Shown: positions 1-11,467, numbered from the stretch's first letter. The stretch is DNA of 64,000 bases from Bugula neritina (GCA_964035545.1 OZ037770.1:2895662-2959661), one strand, 5' to 3'. The notes: generated by a model from the letters alone, not told the origin. Made by a program: numbers and translations.

Positions 1-1143
1 ATAATACTGCAACAATCAATATAATGTATATCAATATGCTAGCAACCTAATTTTCAGCTCACTTCATTAACTTTCCGTGCAGTATTGTGAATTGTGATGA
101 AATAAATTTATTAATGGTGACCTTGACATCTTCGTCCAAATGCCTTTCACGTCAAGCCCCGAACCAATTTGTAAAAATTTTGGATTTTTTACTTTTGATT
201 ATTTTTTACGAAAAGAGCTTCAAAACAAATTTAAAAAAAAGTGAGTTGTTGTCCACATGAAAAGAAATATATGAGCTAATTTTCTAAATTCAGGAAGTTA
301 CCAGAGGGTCACAATAATTTTTTAAAAAAATCTTTATTTTCACGACAAGCTCTATATATTAATATAGAAAAAAAGAAGACAACTCTTTTTTCAGATTTTT
401 CATGTGCCACGGTCACGTCAATATCAGTGCTATTAACACATATATTTTAATTCATTTTTTCTGGTATATTGAGTTGAGATTTTTTGTATATATTTTGTGA
501 ATGCTACTAAAAAAGTATGATCTTTTAATTAACAGTAATTGATTTTATCAAAATAACCTGGATGCTTACGATGTTTAAGTATAGTCTCTGTATGTAGAGT
601 CTCACTTTATACTTTGAGTTGGTGCTTTATTAATAGAAGCTTGTGTATTAACTAAACACAGGGTTAACAAAGGGAGGAATGCTAAGAACAATTTGTTAGA
701 GCCAGGACAAAAGACTTTTATATAATAACTATCAGTGAAATCAGATCACCCTGTAAAATACTATTCAGCTGTAAATTCTCACATGCTGTCAAGCATATAT
801 TTGGAACTAAGGTAATTGTTGCTAATACAATACAGTGAAAGGAGAGTCGCAATATAAACCCAGTGTTTTGAAGTTTTTTATAAATTCCTGTCATTCAGTT
901 CAGTTTGATTAGGTGCATGTAATTAGTTTATATATCAGATCATTATTTCTCAGTACTCAAGTAGAAGCCTAGATCTGTACAGTTACTTTATGCGATTAGA
1001 TTTGTTCTCTGTTACCTTCTTGTACCAGCACCATGTTTAGTCCTCCATAGACCACACAGGTATGTATAAAGATGAATTTATTACTTTGTATTTTAATTCA
1101 AATGTTATATTGCATAAGAATATTTTTTTATATGCCTGTGCAA

Positions 1144-1148
<5 letters not shown>
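1..1148. other. AT-rich sequence without recognisable gene
   Basis: No open frame, splice pattern, RNA gene or familiar repeat stands out here. The sequence is AT-rich with short homopolymer runs. Confidence 0.5.

Positions 1149-1234
<86 letters not shown>
1149..1234. repeat. (TA)n microsatellite
   Basis: Uninterrupted TA dinucleotides. A second tract at 3067-3126 is followed by nearly the same flank, so the tract belongs to the local duplication that also copied the cassettes at 1316 and 1581 to 3605 and 3875. Confidence 0.95.
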
Positions 1235-1237
<3 letters not shown>

Positions 1238-1315
1238 AATTATGTAGCTTGTTGACTAAGACTTCACAAAATATGACTTTAAATTTATTTTCAGCAATTC
1301 TGTTGTTCATTACAG

Positions 1316-1461
1316 TCACCACTAAAGTAGAAGACACCTGTTAGCACCTGTCATCAATACATTATTACAAGACCTTGCCTGTCACAGCCTGTCACAGCCT
1401 GTCACTACGTTAGTCACCACCTGAGCTGACATAGACAATCTTCCACAACTACCTTACAGAA
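1316..1461 (+). other. Exon-like cassette 1.1 (long form)
   Basis: Acceptor TTACAG and donor GTAAGT. Three CACCTG motifs. The middle carries a short repeat of the CCTGTCACAG type. Near-identical to 3605-3740. Confidence 0.5.
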
Positions 1462-1580
1462 GTAAGTTTATATTTGAAAGAGACAATTCTAATGCCTAAT
1501 TTGAAAAGAATTTCTAGTTTACTCACTGACTTTTCTTATGAATTTCATGCTTTGTTAGTTTTTCATTTTATATTATACAG

Positions 1581-1732
1581 TCACCACTCAAGTAGAAGAC
1601 ACCTGCGAGCACCTGTTATAGGGGCATTACTACCAAAGTCTGCCTGCCACAGCCTCACCATCCAAGTACAATACTATAACAGCAAAGCACACACCTGCTA
1701 TCACCTGCCACAAAACTGAAATAGACATAGAA
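1581..1732 (+). other. Exon-like cassette 1.2 (long form)
   Basis: Acceptor TATACAG and donor GTGAGT. Four CACCTG motifs in two pairs separated by a CACAGCCTCACCAT stretch that recurs in the other long cassettes. Near-identical to 3875-4026. Confidence 0.5.
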
Positions 1733-1918
1733 GTGAGTTGTTTTATTTTACAAGTAGAAATTCTATTACCTTATGATAACATTTCACAGCATAGTCAAAC
1801 AAATTTAGCTACTACTTCCTGGCAAAAAACATAGAATTATAAAACACTTTGCTGCACTTTTTGCTTCTATGTCATTTCTCTTATTAACCAGTTGGTTTCT
1901 CTTATTAAACAAGTTATA

Positions 1919-2082
1919 GGTAATAATGGCACAAATGGAAAATTAAGTAAAATTGGCACATTTTCAAAATTAGCATTGTAGATATGAGTTGGGGGTTAGA
2001 CGTCTAGGATGAGGGGTTTGGAGGTTAGGGTTTGGGAAAATTTAACACCAGTGTGCGATTTTTACCTGTGCCATTTTTACCT
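1919..2082. mobile_element. Short MITE-like repeat with GGTAAnAATGGCACA ends
   Basis: The left end GGTAATAATGGCACA is inverted at the right end (GTGCCATTTTTACC). The interior contains a GGGTTAGGGTTTGGG-like stretch. Related copies lie at 6526-6776 and 48780-49005. No coding capacity, so I infer a non-autonomous DNA transposon family; the target duplication is not clear. Confidence 0.5.
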
Positions 2083-3061
2083 AAAATCGGAACAGGTTCT
2101 TCTTCTATCAAAGTTCATTGAGTGTAGGGAAAGACACCATGCTTTTGATAGAGATGACACCACTTTAGTGTAACCTTAAAAAAATTGCCGCTGTTATGAA
2201 AGGCAATGATATGATGATTGCACTCCCACATTTTTAGATTCAGGTTATTTAGTGTAGCAAATATATCCACTAGGTATGTAGTATAAAGTTCATAGAAATT
2301 GACGTGCATGGCTGCTAAAAGTTGGCCTGTTAGTTTTTGCATATTTTTGACTTTTATTCGAAGTAACACAGAGAGCAGTTAGGGTAGAGTAATTTTTAAA
2401 CACACATTCATGTAGAAGTAAACTGAGATTGCAGAATATGGTTTAGTTAAATAGATGAACTAAGATGAAGATTTATAGATATACATATACACTTAACTTG
2501 CAAGAGCTCAAAACCGCCAACAAATTGCGTGAACTTTTCAAAATCCAAGTCCCCCCCCCCCTAAAATGTCCAAATTCCCCCCTTTGTGTGAACAGGGGGT
2601 TAGAGTAAACAGAAATTAGTGTCAGGTTCTGTGAATAGCATGTTAGATCAATGTTTATCTAAGGAGTTGTGAAACTGATCCTTTGTATTTATCATAATGA
2701 GCCAAGTCATGCTCAATGCTGAACTTATTTATGTTCAAAACTAAACTTCTGTTTATTTATTGCTAAACTTATAACCCCCCCCCCCCCTCGTTCATACATT
2801 GCCTTCGCACATTGCCGTACCATCACAGACAAAATGTTGCTGCTGTTACGTTTTGTCAACAGGCATTGCCCAAAACTAGTATAATATAAATGACTACACC
2901 TACATAATCGAGGTTCTTCTTAATTTTGATTGATTCTCCATGTTTTTTCCTATTTATTCAGCAACTTTTGATTGCAGAGTGTTATGAAAAAACCATAACT
3001 CTCCGAAATTTGTTATCTTGTTATTTAACCATGTTTGCTAAACAAACTGTCCTCGTAATCT

Positions 3062-3066
<5 letters not shown>
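2083..3066. other. Intergenic with poly-C MITE fragments
   Basis: No gene recognised. Two C-rich blocks near 2549-2600 and 2774-2870 are fragments of the family seen complete at 50398-50630: the first keeps a TGTGTGAACAGGGGG end, the second an inner part including TTTTGTCAACAGGC. Confidence 0.4.

Positions 3067-3126
<60 letters not shown>
3067..3126. repeat. (TA)n microsatellite, second copy
   Basis: TA tract followed by the same AGCTTGTTGACTAAG flank as the tract at 1149-1234. Confidence 0.9.
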
Positions 3127-3129
<3 letters not shown>

Positions 3130-3155
3130 CACAACTCTATAGCTTGTTGACTAAG

Positions 3156-3544
3156 TGTTGACACGATGCGTTTTTTACACATTTGTGACGTCCGAGAATA
3201 CCCGCTAGTGACCTGCCAAACACAGTTCGTGTGTTGCAAGTGCAAAAATTTATTAGCTAATGATGTTAGCGTTAAATTTTACTGCTCGCCTACAAGCGTT
3301 GGTTTTTTAAAATTACGTCATCGGCAAAGTTGCTTTAGTTATTATAAAAGCGGAAATGCAAATTATATGAAACTGTTTTAATTCAGTTCGCTAAAAGCTA
3401 AAACTTGAATTGAAATAAAAAAATGTGCTCCTAAATGATAATAAGCCCAAAGGCTTGCAGCTCCTCTTGCTCAGCGTGTTAGACGCATGAAAATTCCGCT
3501 CGTGACATCCAATTTTTGGGCTAAACGTGATTTCTTGCCCTACA
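3156..3544 (+). mobile_element. Solo LTR with 5-bp target duplication
   Basis: The 389-bp block begins TGTTGACACG and ends CCCTACA, giving TG...CA ends, and is bracketed by CTAAG (3151-3155 and 3545-3549). The paralogous sequence at about 1250 reads straight through one CTAAG, so this is an insertion with a known empty site. Inside are a TATAAAAG box near 3342 and AATAAA near 3414, as expected for LTR promoter and polyadenylation signals. No internal region is present, consistent with LTR-LTR recombination. It belongs to neither of the two full elements in the window. Confidence 0.7.
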
Positions 3545-3604
3545 CTAAGACTTCACAAAATATTACTTTAAATTTATTTTCAGCAATTCTGTTGTTCATT
3601 ACAG

Positions 3605-3740
3605 TCACCACTAAAGTAGAAGACACCTGTTAGCACCTGGCATCAATAGATTATTACAAGACCTTGCCTGTCACAGCCTGTCACCACGTTAGTCACCACC
3701 TGAGCTGACATAGACAATCTTCCACAACTACCTTACAGAA
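3605..3740 (+). other. Exon-like cassette 1.3
   Basis: Duplicate of cassette 1.1, with acceptor TTACAG, donor GTAAGT and three CACCTG. The local copy is separated from its TA tract by the solo LTR. Confidence 0.5.
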
Positions 3741-3874
3741 GTAAGTTTATATTTGAAAGAGACGTTTCTAATGCCTAATTTGAAAAGAATTTCTATTTTA
3801 CTCACTGCAATGGAACCCTTAGATTTTTCTTATGAATTTCATGCTTTGTTAGTTTTTCATTTTATATTATACAG

Positions 3875-4026
3875 TCACCACTCAACTAGAAGACACTTGC
3901 TAGCACCTGTCATAGGGGCATTACTACCAAAGTCTGCCGGTCACAGCCTCACCATCCAAGTACAATACTATAACAGCAAAGCACACACCTGCTTTCACCT
4001 GCCACAAAACTGAAATAGACATAGAA
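3875..4026 (+). other. Exon-like cassette 1.4
   Basis: Duplicate of cassette 1.2, with acceptor TATACAG and donor GTAAGT. One CACCTG has decayed to CACTTG. Confidence 0.5.
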
Positions 4027-4350
4027 GTAAGTTGTTTTATTTTGTAAGTAGAAATTCTAATACCTTATATGATAACATTTCACAGCATAGTCAAATAAAT
4101 TTAACTACTGCTTCCAGGCTAAAGACATAAAAATGTATAAAAAATTTTGCTGCAATTTTTGCTTCTGTATCATTTCTTTTAATAACCAGTTGTGTTTTCA
4201 TTGCAAGTTTTTCTATAAAAATGATTGGAGAAACAAGCTATGGTGTAGTAATTGCTTTGCTTTTTACCAGATCATTTAAAGTATCTTTGGACCTAATATT
4301 ATTATTTTACAGCCACAATATTGCAATATCTAAAATTTACTGTTATTTAG

Positions 4351-4441
4351 ACACTACCACAACAGAACCCACCTGCTATCACCTGTCACAAAGTTAACTC
4401 TACCTCAGCAGACATAGGCAATTCGCCTTTAATAATTTGAA
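4351..4441 (+). other. Exon-like cassette 1.5 (short form, type A)
   Basis: 91 bp, acceptor TTATTTAG, start ACACTACCACAACAGAA, two CACCTG, donor GTAAGT. Same length and layout as 5389-5479. Confidence 0.5.
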
Positions 4442-4891
4442 GTAAGTTTCTTTAAAAAATGGAAATTCTAATATGTCTTATAGTAAGATTTCACAACTTA
4501 ATGAAATGAATGTTGCAATTGCTTAATCAAGCCAAAAAAAGAAATATCTCAAATGTCCAACTCTTTCAACAGATTATTAAAAAGGCAGCCTTGACCTTTA
4601 TTTAGTTTGAGTAAATATACTGCACATTTTGCTGCTAAGTCATTTTCCAGTAACTATTTAGGTTGTTATTACAAGTTTTTTTTATAAAACATGCTTATAT
4701 AGAAAGATCTATGGGGTTATAATCGTCTCACTTTGTAACTAATTATTTGAAGTTTCTTATAAAGAAAGAAGTTTTGCAGTGTAGCAATTATCTTGTTTTT
4801 AGCACACTATTTGAAGTGTCTCAGGTTTCTATGTGATATTTATTTATGCATTGCTGATGCTGTTAACTCTAAGCATTATCTTATTATTTAG

Positions 4892-4968
4892 ACGCAACAA
4901 AACCCACCTGCTATCACCTGTCTCAAAGTCAATTACTGCTTGAACAAACACAGCTCTTCAATTATCCA
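4892..4968 (+). other. Exon-like cassette 1.6 (short form, type B)
   Basis: 77 bp, acceptor TTATTTAG, two CACCTG, end CAGCTCTTCAATTATCCA, donor GTAAGT. The CAGCTCTTCAA end marks type B and recurs at 5892 and 51346. Confidence 0.5.
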
Positions 4969-5388
4969 GTAAGTTTCTCTCTTTTAATAGTTTAATATCC
5001 AATAATAAAACGTTACCATCTAGTTATTAGTGTGCTTAGTCCCTATTGATATGATGAAAGCAGTTAGTTGTATAAACATCAGGATTGTAGCCTAAACTTT
5101 CCATTTCCCTTGTCTATTCTGATATCAATCAAAAATTAAATTTTGATGAATGAAATATATGATTGGAAACACTTTTAACAGAGTTTTTCTTATGGGTGAA
5201 CTTTTACTTCTCAGTAATAGTCACTAAATACAGTTTCTATCATGAACAATAGACTCAGTATTGGAGAAACAAGCTATGGTGTAATAATTGTTTTGCTTTT
5301 TACCAGATCATTTGAATTATCTTTGGACTTTGTAATATTATTTTACAGTCACAATACTGCATTATCTACATATTAATTTGTTATTTAG

Positions 5389-5479
5389 ACACTACCACAA
5401 CAGAATCCACCTGCTATCACCTGTCACAAAGTTGACTCTACCTCAGCTGACATAGACCATCCTCTTTCAATAATTCAAA
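5389..5479 (+). other. Exon-like cassette 1.7 (type A)
   Basis: 91 bp, acceptor TTATTTAG, two CACCTG, donor GTAAGT. Its 3' half and the following intron-like sequence match the copy 2 cassette at 50865-51037, so the segmental duplication reaches at least this far upstream. Confidence 0.5.
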
Positions 5480-5891
5480 GTAAGTTTATTTTAAGAATGG
5501 AATTCTAATATTTAATGATAAAAATTCACAGCTCAGTCTAATAAATTTGGCATCTACTTTTAAGCAAAAAAAATGAGAAAAGCTCAAATGTAAAACTATT
5601 TTATCAGATTATTAAAAATACTGCATTGACTTTTATTTAGTTTGAGTATATATAATTTTTCTCTGCTGACCTGCTGCGCATTTTGCTACTGTGTCATTTT
5701 CTAGTATTAACCAGTTAGGTTTTTATTACAAGTTTTTTTTATATAAAATATGCTTATAAAGAAGGCTTATATGTAGTTGCAGTTGTCTTACTTTTTACCA
5801 TTTAAAGCTTCTTAGCCTCCTGTATAATTAATTATATAATCACAATGCTGCTACTCTAAGCAAATATTCTAAGCAATATTCTAAAATTTAG

Positions 5892-5978
5892 ACACTATAC
5901 CAGCAGAGAACTTACCTGCTCCCACCTGTCACAAAGTATATGACTGCCTGGCAAACAAAACAGCTCTTCAATTATTCA
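5892..5978 (+). other. Exon-like cassette 1.8 (type B)
   Basis: 87 bp, acceptor TTTAG, one CACCTG plus a TACCTG, donor GTAAGT. Nearly identical to 51346-51432 in copy 2. Confidence 0.5.
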
Positions 5979-6525
5979 GTAAGTCTCTCTCTTTTGATAG
6001 TGTAATACCTAATAATAAAATGCTACAATCCAGTTAGTAGTTTCTTTTTAAGGTGACTAAATAATTAGTTGTAAAAATATCAGGCTTGTGGCATAAAATT
6101 TTCATTTTCGCTCGTTTAAGAAATGAAGGAAGTATGATTGGAAACACAATTAACTGACAGCGTTTTTTACTCATAACATAAAAACATGACATAATAATGA
6201 CTGAGGACAGTTTTTCTTATTCACAAAGGAACATATGCTGTTAAAACACACCTGAGCCAAGTCTTCAGAAATTACTCTTTAAAATTTGAATTATTTCAGC
6301 ATAATCAGTTGTGGACATACATTAGTGCACTCAACACTATTATTATTAGAAACCTATGGTTGCTATGATTTTGTTTACAAATACTTATACATATGTAAAC
6401 AATGCAAACACCAATTATATATGAGTGACTATTTGTTTGGCATTTGTTTCCTTTATATTAAACATATTTACTGACATCTCATATTATACTGCATAGTTTG
6501 AGTTTGCTGGTACAAAATGATTTTT

Positions 6526-6776
6526 GGTAAAAATGGCAGCTAAAAATAGCGCTAGTAATGCTGGCACAAGTGAAAATGGCACAAATGGAACAGTAGGTAA
6601 AAGTGGCACATTTTAATTATTGAGGTTTGGGGTGGGTGATTAGAGATTTAGAATGAGGGTTTAGGTTTGGGGTTTTAGTTTAGGGTTTGGGTAAATTTAA
6701 CATCAGTGTGTCATTTTGACCTACTTTTTCATTAGTGCCATTATCAGTTGTGCTGTTATTACCTGTGCCATTTTTT
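6526..6776. mobile_element. MITE-like repeat, GGTAAnAATGGCACA family
   Basis: Second copy of the family at 1919-2082. The left end GGTAAAAATGGCAG and the right end ACCTGTGCCATTTTTT are inverted. It lies in the copy 1-specific segment absent from copy 2. Confidence 0.5.
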
Positions 6777-6955
6777 ATGGTTTATACTATTTTAATGGCC
6801 AGCGGAAGTATAACCCCCCCTTCCCCCCCCCCGTGTCCCCTACAAAACATAATGAAATAGTTTATAACCAGAAACGGCAACTCTCAGTCATTCTGTCTCC
6901 ACATGCAGCATCACCATTAATTAAGGCGGCCAGGAAGGCGTGATCTTATTGCCAA

Positions 6956-6984
6956 CCAATAAGGGGCAAGCTTTTGTATATAAA
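6956..6984 (+). promoter_or_regulatory. Probable core promoter (CCAAT + TATA) of TPR gene copy 1
   Basis: CCAAT at 6956-6960 and TATATAAA at 6977-6984, placing a start site near 7010. The downstream leader would splice to an acceptor (TTTGCAG) near 7153, just before the ATG at 7200. The whole segment from about 6.1 to 7.13 kb is missing from copy 2, so the two TPR paralogues must use different promoters. Prediction only. Confidence 0.45.
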
Positions 6985-7199
6985 CAGCACCTTCCACCGC
7001 CTATAGACACATTCCAATAGTACGAGTAGCTAACACTATAACCGAGTTGTTTGCTAAAAGAATGAATTTTGACAAAGTGTGTGATGGAAATGCGCAATTT
7101 AATGCACCGCTTGAATTTTGTTAAGAAGTTGAATTACTATTTATCTCTTTGCAGAGACATGTATAATAACTTACTCACTTATCTTGTAGACAGTAAGTA

Positions 7200-10100
7200 A
7201 TGGAGGGCTATAAAGACATTGGGAAGTTGGATGAGTTGACAGAGAAATACCAGAATGAGGCAAGAGATTCAAAGGGTGACTGGGTACCTTACCTTAAGGT
7301 GTGTATAGGTGACTGATTAGTGTATATACTTACTACTTGAGTCTCAAAATTGTTTGTGATAGGTATGTATAATGAATATAATGAATACTGTGGTATTTTA
7401 TTTAGGCTCATGGGTTGGCCAACAGATGTCTTGCCAGAGAATTCACAAAAGAAAGACAGCGTAAAGTCTATGATATAGAAGATAGCTGGTACAAAGGTAG
7501 GCATCCACTTACATATGAGGAACATGAGCAGCAAACAACCAAACACTTACAACTACTCAGAGATTACAGAGAAGAAAGTAAATATGAGTTTGACTCTATT
7601 GATACAAAGCATTTAAACCTTGACAGTTACCACCCAAATGATCAACTGTCTTCCTTTTCTGATACTGTATTTAAGCTAAGTCAAAAGTGTAGTAACCGAT
7701 TCATTTCAGTCTGTGCGTCCATTATGCAGTCAAGTGTTGATAATCTCAGTAAGTTAGGTTTGGAGGTTCCTTGTTCTTTTGCTGTGATTGCATTGGGTTC
7801 TGTTGCTCGTGGTACAGCCACTCCTTACTCTGACTTGGAATATGCTTTCATTGTGGAGTCTGACAGTCACATGGACTACTTTACTAAGCTAGCTGTTGAT
7901 AGTTACTTTAGGATAGGGAACATGGGAGAATCGCCCTTGAAAACCTTTGATATTACCGAAATAGACAAGCCCTACAATGACGACGTGACTGTTGGATTTC
8001 ACATTGATGGCATATCAAAGAAAGCAGGGAACATCCCTACTGGAAGAGGTGATGGTGCTAAGAACTTGATCCTGATGCCGCAGCAGTTAGCCGATGTGTA
8101 TAGGGAGGCGTTGTGTTCACCAGCTGGTGACACAGCAGATATTGGTGACATTCTCTCTTCTTCAGTGTTGGTTTATTCTCACAAAGGTGGTGATGGTCTT
8201 TATGAAACAGTGAAAGAAAGTTTTCATAATGTCTTAGCAGAAAAGAGCTCAAGCACATTGCTAATAGAGAAGCGATTGGCAGTGTTGGAATCTGATGTGA
8301 ATACGTATAACTTCCAACCTAGTTTTGAGTCATTTGGGCCTCCAGACAACACCCAGCTTGAGGTGAAGTCCAAATTATTTCGCTACCCAACACTTTTAGT
8401 TGATCATCTCCGAATGCTGTTAGGTTTCCCTGAAACAAAACCTGTTGCAGTAAATAAGAAACTGAAAGAATGTGGGTTTATAGATGATGCACAGTGTTTC
8501 AGACTAAACCTAGTGTCAGCTTTAGCTATATACATAAGAACAGCAGCTTGTATTCAGCTACAATCTCAACAAGATAAATTTTCACTGTATCCTGCAGCGA
8601 AATCAATCAGAAAAGTTTATTGCTTATCGCCTGATATTTTCATCCTGATGATCTATACAATTGTTCCTTTCAAATTGTGCATTGCCAAAAATTTGGTTTC
8701 ATTAACTGGCTTTGACACAACAGAAAAGGTTGATGTGATGAAGCATTTACTAAGCAATTTAAATGTGCAGAGTTCATCTTTTATGGTAAAAGCTGAAGCT
8801 GAGTACTTCTGTGGATCCTATGAACAGGCAATAAAAACTATTAAAACTAACTGTGGTGAAGAAATATTTGCTGAGATACCTGATTCATTTGCAAAGACTG
8901 TAAAAAAAACCGTCAACCAAAACAAATCAGAAACATCAAGGTTGTTGAGTAGGAGCTCAGAGGAAGTAAACACTTCTCAGCAACTTGTCGAACTGGCAGC
9001 CTATTTGTTATATTCTTCACAAAATTTCCAGCTTTCTTTAAAATATTTTACTTGGCTAGCAGAAAATTCTAAAGAAACTCCAATTGATGTGTTGAAGTGG
9101 AAGATTTTGGCCACAGATTGTGCTAACAAACTTCACAACTATACGGATGTATTTTCACTGCTTGGAGATGTTTACTCTACTCTAAAGACCAAGTTTAACA
9201 TGAGTAAAGGGGAAACTCTGTTCAGGTTTGTAAGAAAGATGTCTACAAGCTCTGAAGTTCCAGATGAAGACCAGCGATGGTTTGAAATCACTGCACAAGC
9301 TTTCAGAGTCCTCAGTGAAGCATGTAAAAACACAAAAAACTACGTACAAGCAGAGGAAATGGCCAATGCTGCGCTCACAGTTTTTGACAGGCTGCACTCA
9401 GTAGACAAACAGGAAAGACTTGATAGTCATTACATTGAGCTGATAGTATCATTAGCTTTAATACATTCAGAGAAAGGAGAGCATGGCAGAGGTATACAGT
9501 ATCTGAATCAGTACCTTGATGAGTTGATAGAGCTTCACACTGACTGTGTTGATCACCCAGATGTTGCAATACTACTGAGAGGGTTGGGACTAATTTATGA
9601 AAATATTGAAGACTATGAAATGTCTTTGCATTTCTATAGCAGAGCTTTGTCTATGACAGAGAACCTGTACACCACAACTCATCATGGCAGTGTTGCTCAG
9701 TGTTATAGAGATGTGGCAGCTCTGGAAGTCAAAAGGTCAAACTATGATGCAGCACTGAAGAATTATCAGACAGCTAGACACATATATGATAGCATAGAAG
9801 CAGGCAATCATGAAAAAGCTAGTCTACTGGTAGAAGTGGGACTCCTTTACAGTCTTATGGGAGATTATGACTCGGCCCTTTCAAGTCTCAAATCAGCTCT
9901 TCAGATTTCCCAGGCTACAGCAGAGACCACCCACATAGACATTGCAGACATACACTCTGCTTATGGTAGAGTATATAGTGAGATGGGAAAGGAAAAGCTT
10001 GCACTCAAATATCATGCAATGGCTTTAGAAATGACTAAAAACATATTTAATGAGATTAAGGACATCCCAATACTGGCCCAACTTCATGGAGAAATGGGGA

Positions 10101-11467
10101 AGTTTTCTATAGACTTAGGTACTAAGGCTAAACAATTGAATATAGAGAGAGCTAGTAGAGAGGTGAAAGGTGTTCATCCTGATATAGCTTCATGTTATCT
10201 CCAAGTTGGTGGAGTGTATCGAGATATGTGTCTTTATGATCAGGCTCTGCTTTATATGAACAGGTCATGTGACATGTATATTGCTGTACATGGGAAGACA
10301 AATCATGTAGATATAGCTCGTGCTTATAGTGAGCTTGGTACTGTGTATTACAGTATGGGTGAATATAGCAAGGCACTAGAATACTATACTAAGTCATTAG
10401 ATATGGAGCTAGCTATCTATGGCAGTGAGGCTACACATGCAGACATTGCTACTTCATATAACAATATTGGTCTTGTGTATAAGAGCATGGGTGAATATAG
10501 CAAGGCACTAGAATACCATACTAAGTCACTAGATATGTGCATAGCTATCTATGGCAGTGAGGCTACACATGCACACATTGCTACTTCATATAGCAATATT
10601 GGTCTTGTGTATGACAACATGGGTGAATATAGCAAGGCACTAGAATACCATACTAAGTCACTAGATATGTACATAGCTATCTATGGCAGTGAGGCTACAC
10701 ATGCAAGTATTGCTACTTCTTATAACAATATTGGTCTTGTGTATGACAACATGGGTGAATATAGCAAGGCACTAGAATACCATACTAAGTCACTAGATAT
10801 GTACATAGCTATCTATGGCAGTGAGGCTACACATGCAAGTATTGCTACTTCTTATAGCAATATTGGTAGTGTGTATAACAACATGGGTGAATATAGCAAG
10901 GCACTAGAATACCATACTAAGTCATTAGATATGGAGCTAGCTGTCTATGGCAGTGAGGCTACACATGCAGACATTGCTACTTCATATAGCAATATTGGTA
11001 GTGTGTATTACAACATGGGTGAATATAGCAAGGCACTAGAATACTATACTAAGTCATTAGATATGGAGCTAGTTGTCTATGGCAGTGAGGCTACACATTC
11101 AAGTATTGCTACTTCTTTTAACAATATTGGTAGAGTGTATGACAACATGAGTGAATATAGCAAGGCACTAGAATACCATACTAAGTCATTAGATATGATG
11201 CTAGCTGTCTATGGCAGTGAGGCTACACATGCAGACATTGCTACTTCTTATAATAATATTGGTTTTGTGTATACCCACATGAGTGAATATAGCAAGGCAC
11301 TAGAATACTATGAAAAGTGTCTAGTGATGGAGTTAGCTGTCTATGGCAGTGAGGCTACACATCCACACATTGCTAGTTCTTATAAACACATCAGTATTGC
11401 ATATAAGAAAATGGGTGAATATGGAAAAGCACAGGAGTACCAGCTGAAAGCAGATGCTATAAGCTGA
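7200..11467 (+). CDS. NTase-like / tetratricopeptide-repeat protein, copy 1
   Basis: Two exons, 7200-7298 and 7406-11467, joined in phase 0 (donor AAG/GTGTGT, acceptor TTTAG), giving 1386 residues. The start is the first ATG of a frame that is nearly identical in copy 2. Around residue 164 is a GSVARG...SDLE motif typical of the polymerase-beta-like nucleotidyltransferase fold (DUF294/GlnD type). A long helical middle follows, and from about residue 975 TPR units, ending in eight near-identical 44-residue units with the YGSEATH signature. TPRs usually bind protein partners, and the NTase-like domain could be catalytic or not; I infer a cytosolic scaffold or sensor, function unknown. No signal peptide or membrane segment seen. 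The copy 2 gene (51708-55701) has six such units and is otherwise the same length. Confidence 0.85.
10361..11420 (+). repeat. 132-bp coding tandem repeat (44-aa TPR units, eight copies)
   Basis: Eight units of 132 bp, each holding GAATATAGCAAGGCACTAGA and GGCAGTGAGGCTACACAT. Nucleotide identity between units is very high even at silent positions, pointing to recent unequal exchange or gene conversion. Copy 2 has six units. Confidence 0.95.

Larger units (their letters stand above)
1316..5978 (+). repeat. Array 1 of eight exon-like CACCTG cassettes
   Basis: Eight short blocks (1316-1461, 1581-1732, 3605-3740, 3875-4026, 4351-4441, 4892-4968, 5389-5479, 5892-5978) all face the same way as the TPR gene downstream. 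Each begins after a T-rich tract ending in AG and ends at GTAAGT or GTGAGT. The shared core is CACCTGCTAnCACCTG followed by a TCACAAAGT-like stretch. Blocks 1-2 were copied as 3-4. Blocks 5-6 and 7-8 are two rounds of a dimer about 1 kb long. No reading frame is kept from block to block, so I infer non-coding, perhaps alternative 5'UTR, exons. A repeat family that carries splice-like ends is the alternative. Confidence 0.6.

Noticed and set aside
1037-1344. Poly-(Ile-Tyr) frames
   Set aside because: Translation of a (TA)n tract.
1474-1719. Cassette-spanning ORFs (also 3753-4013, 45201-45398, 48350-48580, 49883-50146) that share an HHxxRRHLLAP-like stretch
   Set aside because: The similarity is that of the underlying DNA cassette. 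The frames start in intron-like sequence, end at different places and are not kept in the other cassettes.
3166-3381. 71-codon ORF with several Cys
   Set aside because: It lies wholly inside the solo LTR and has no homologue in the window.
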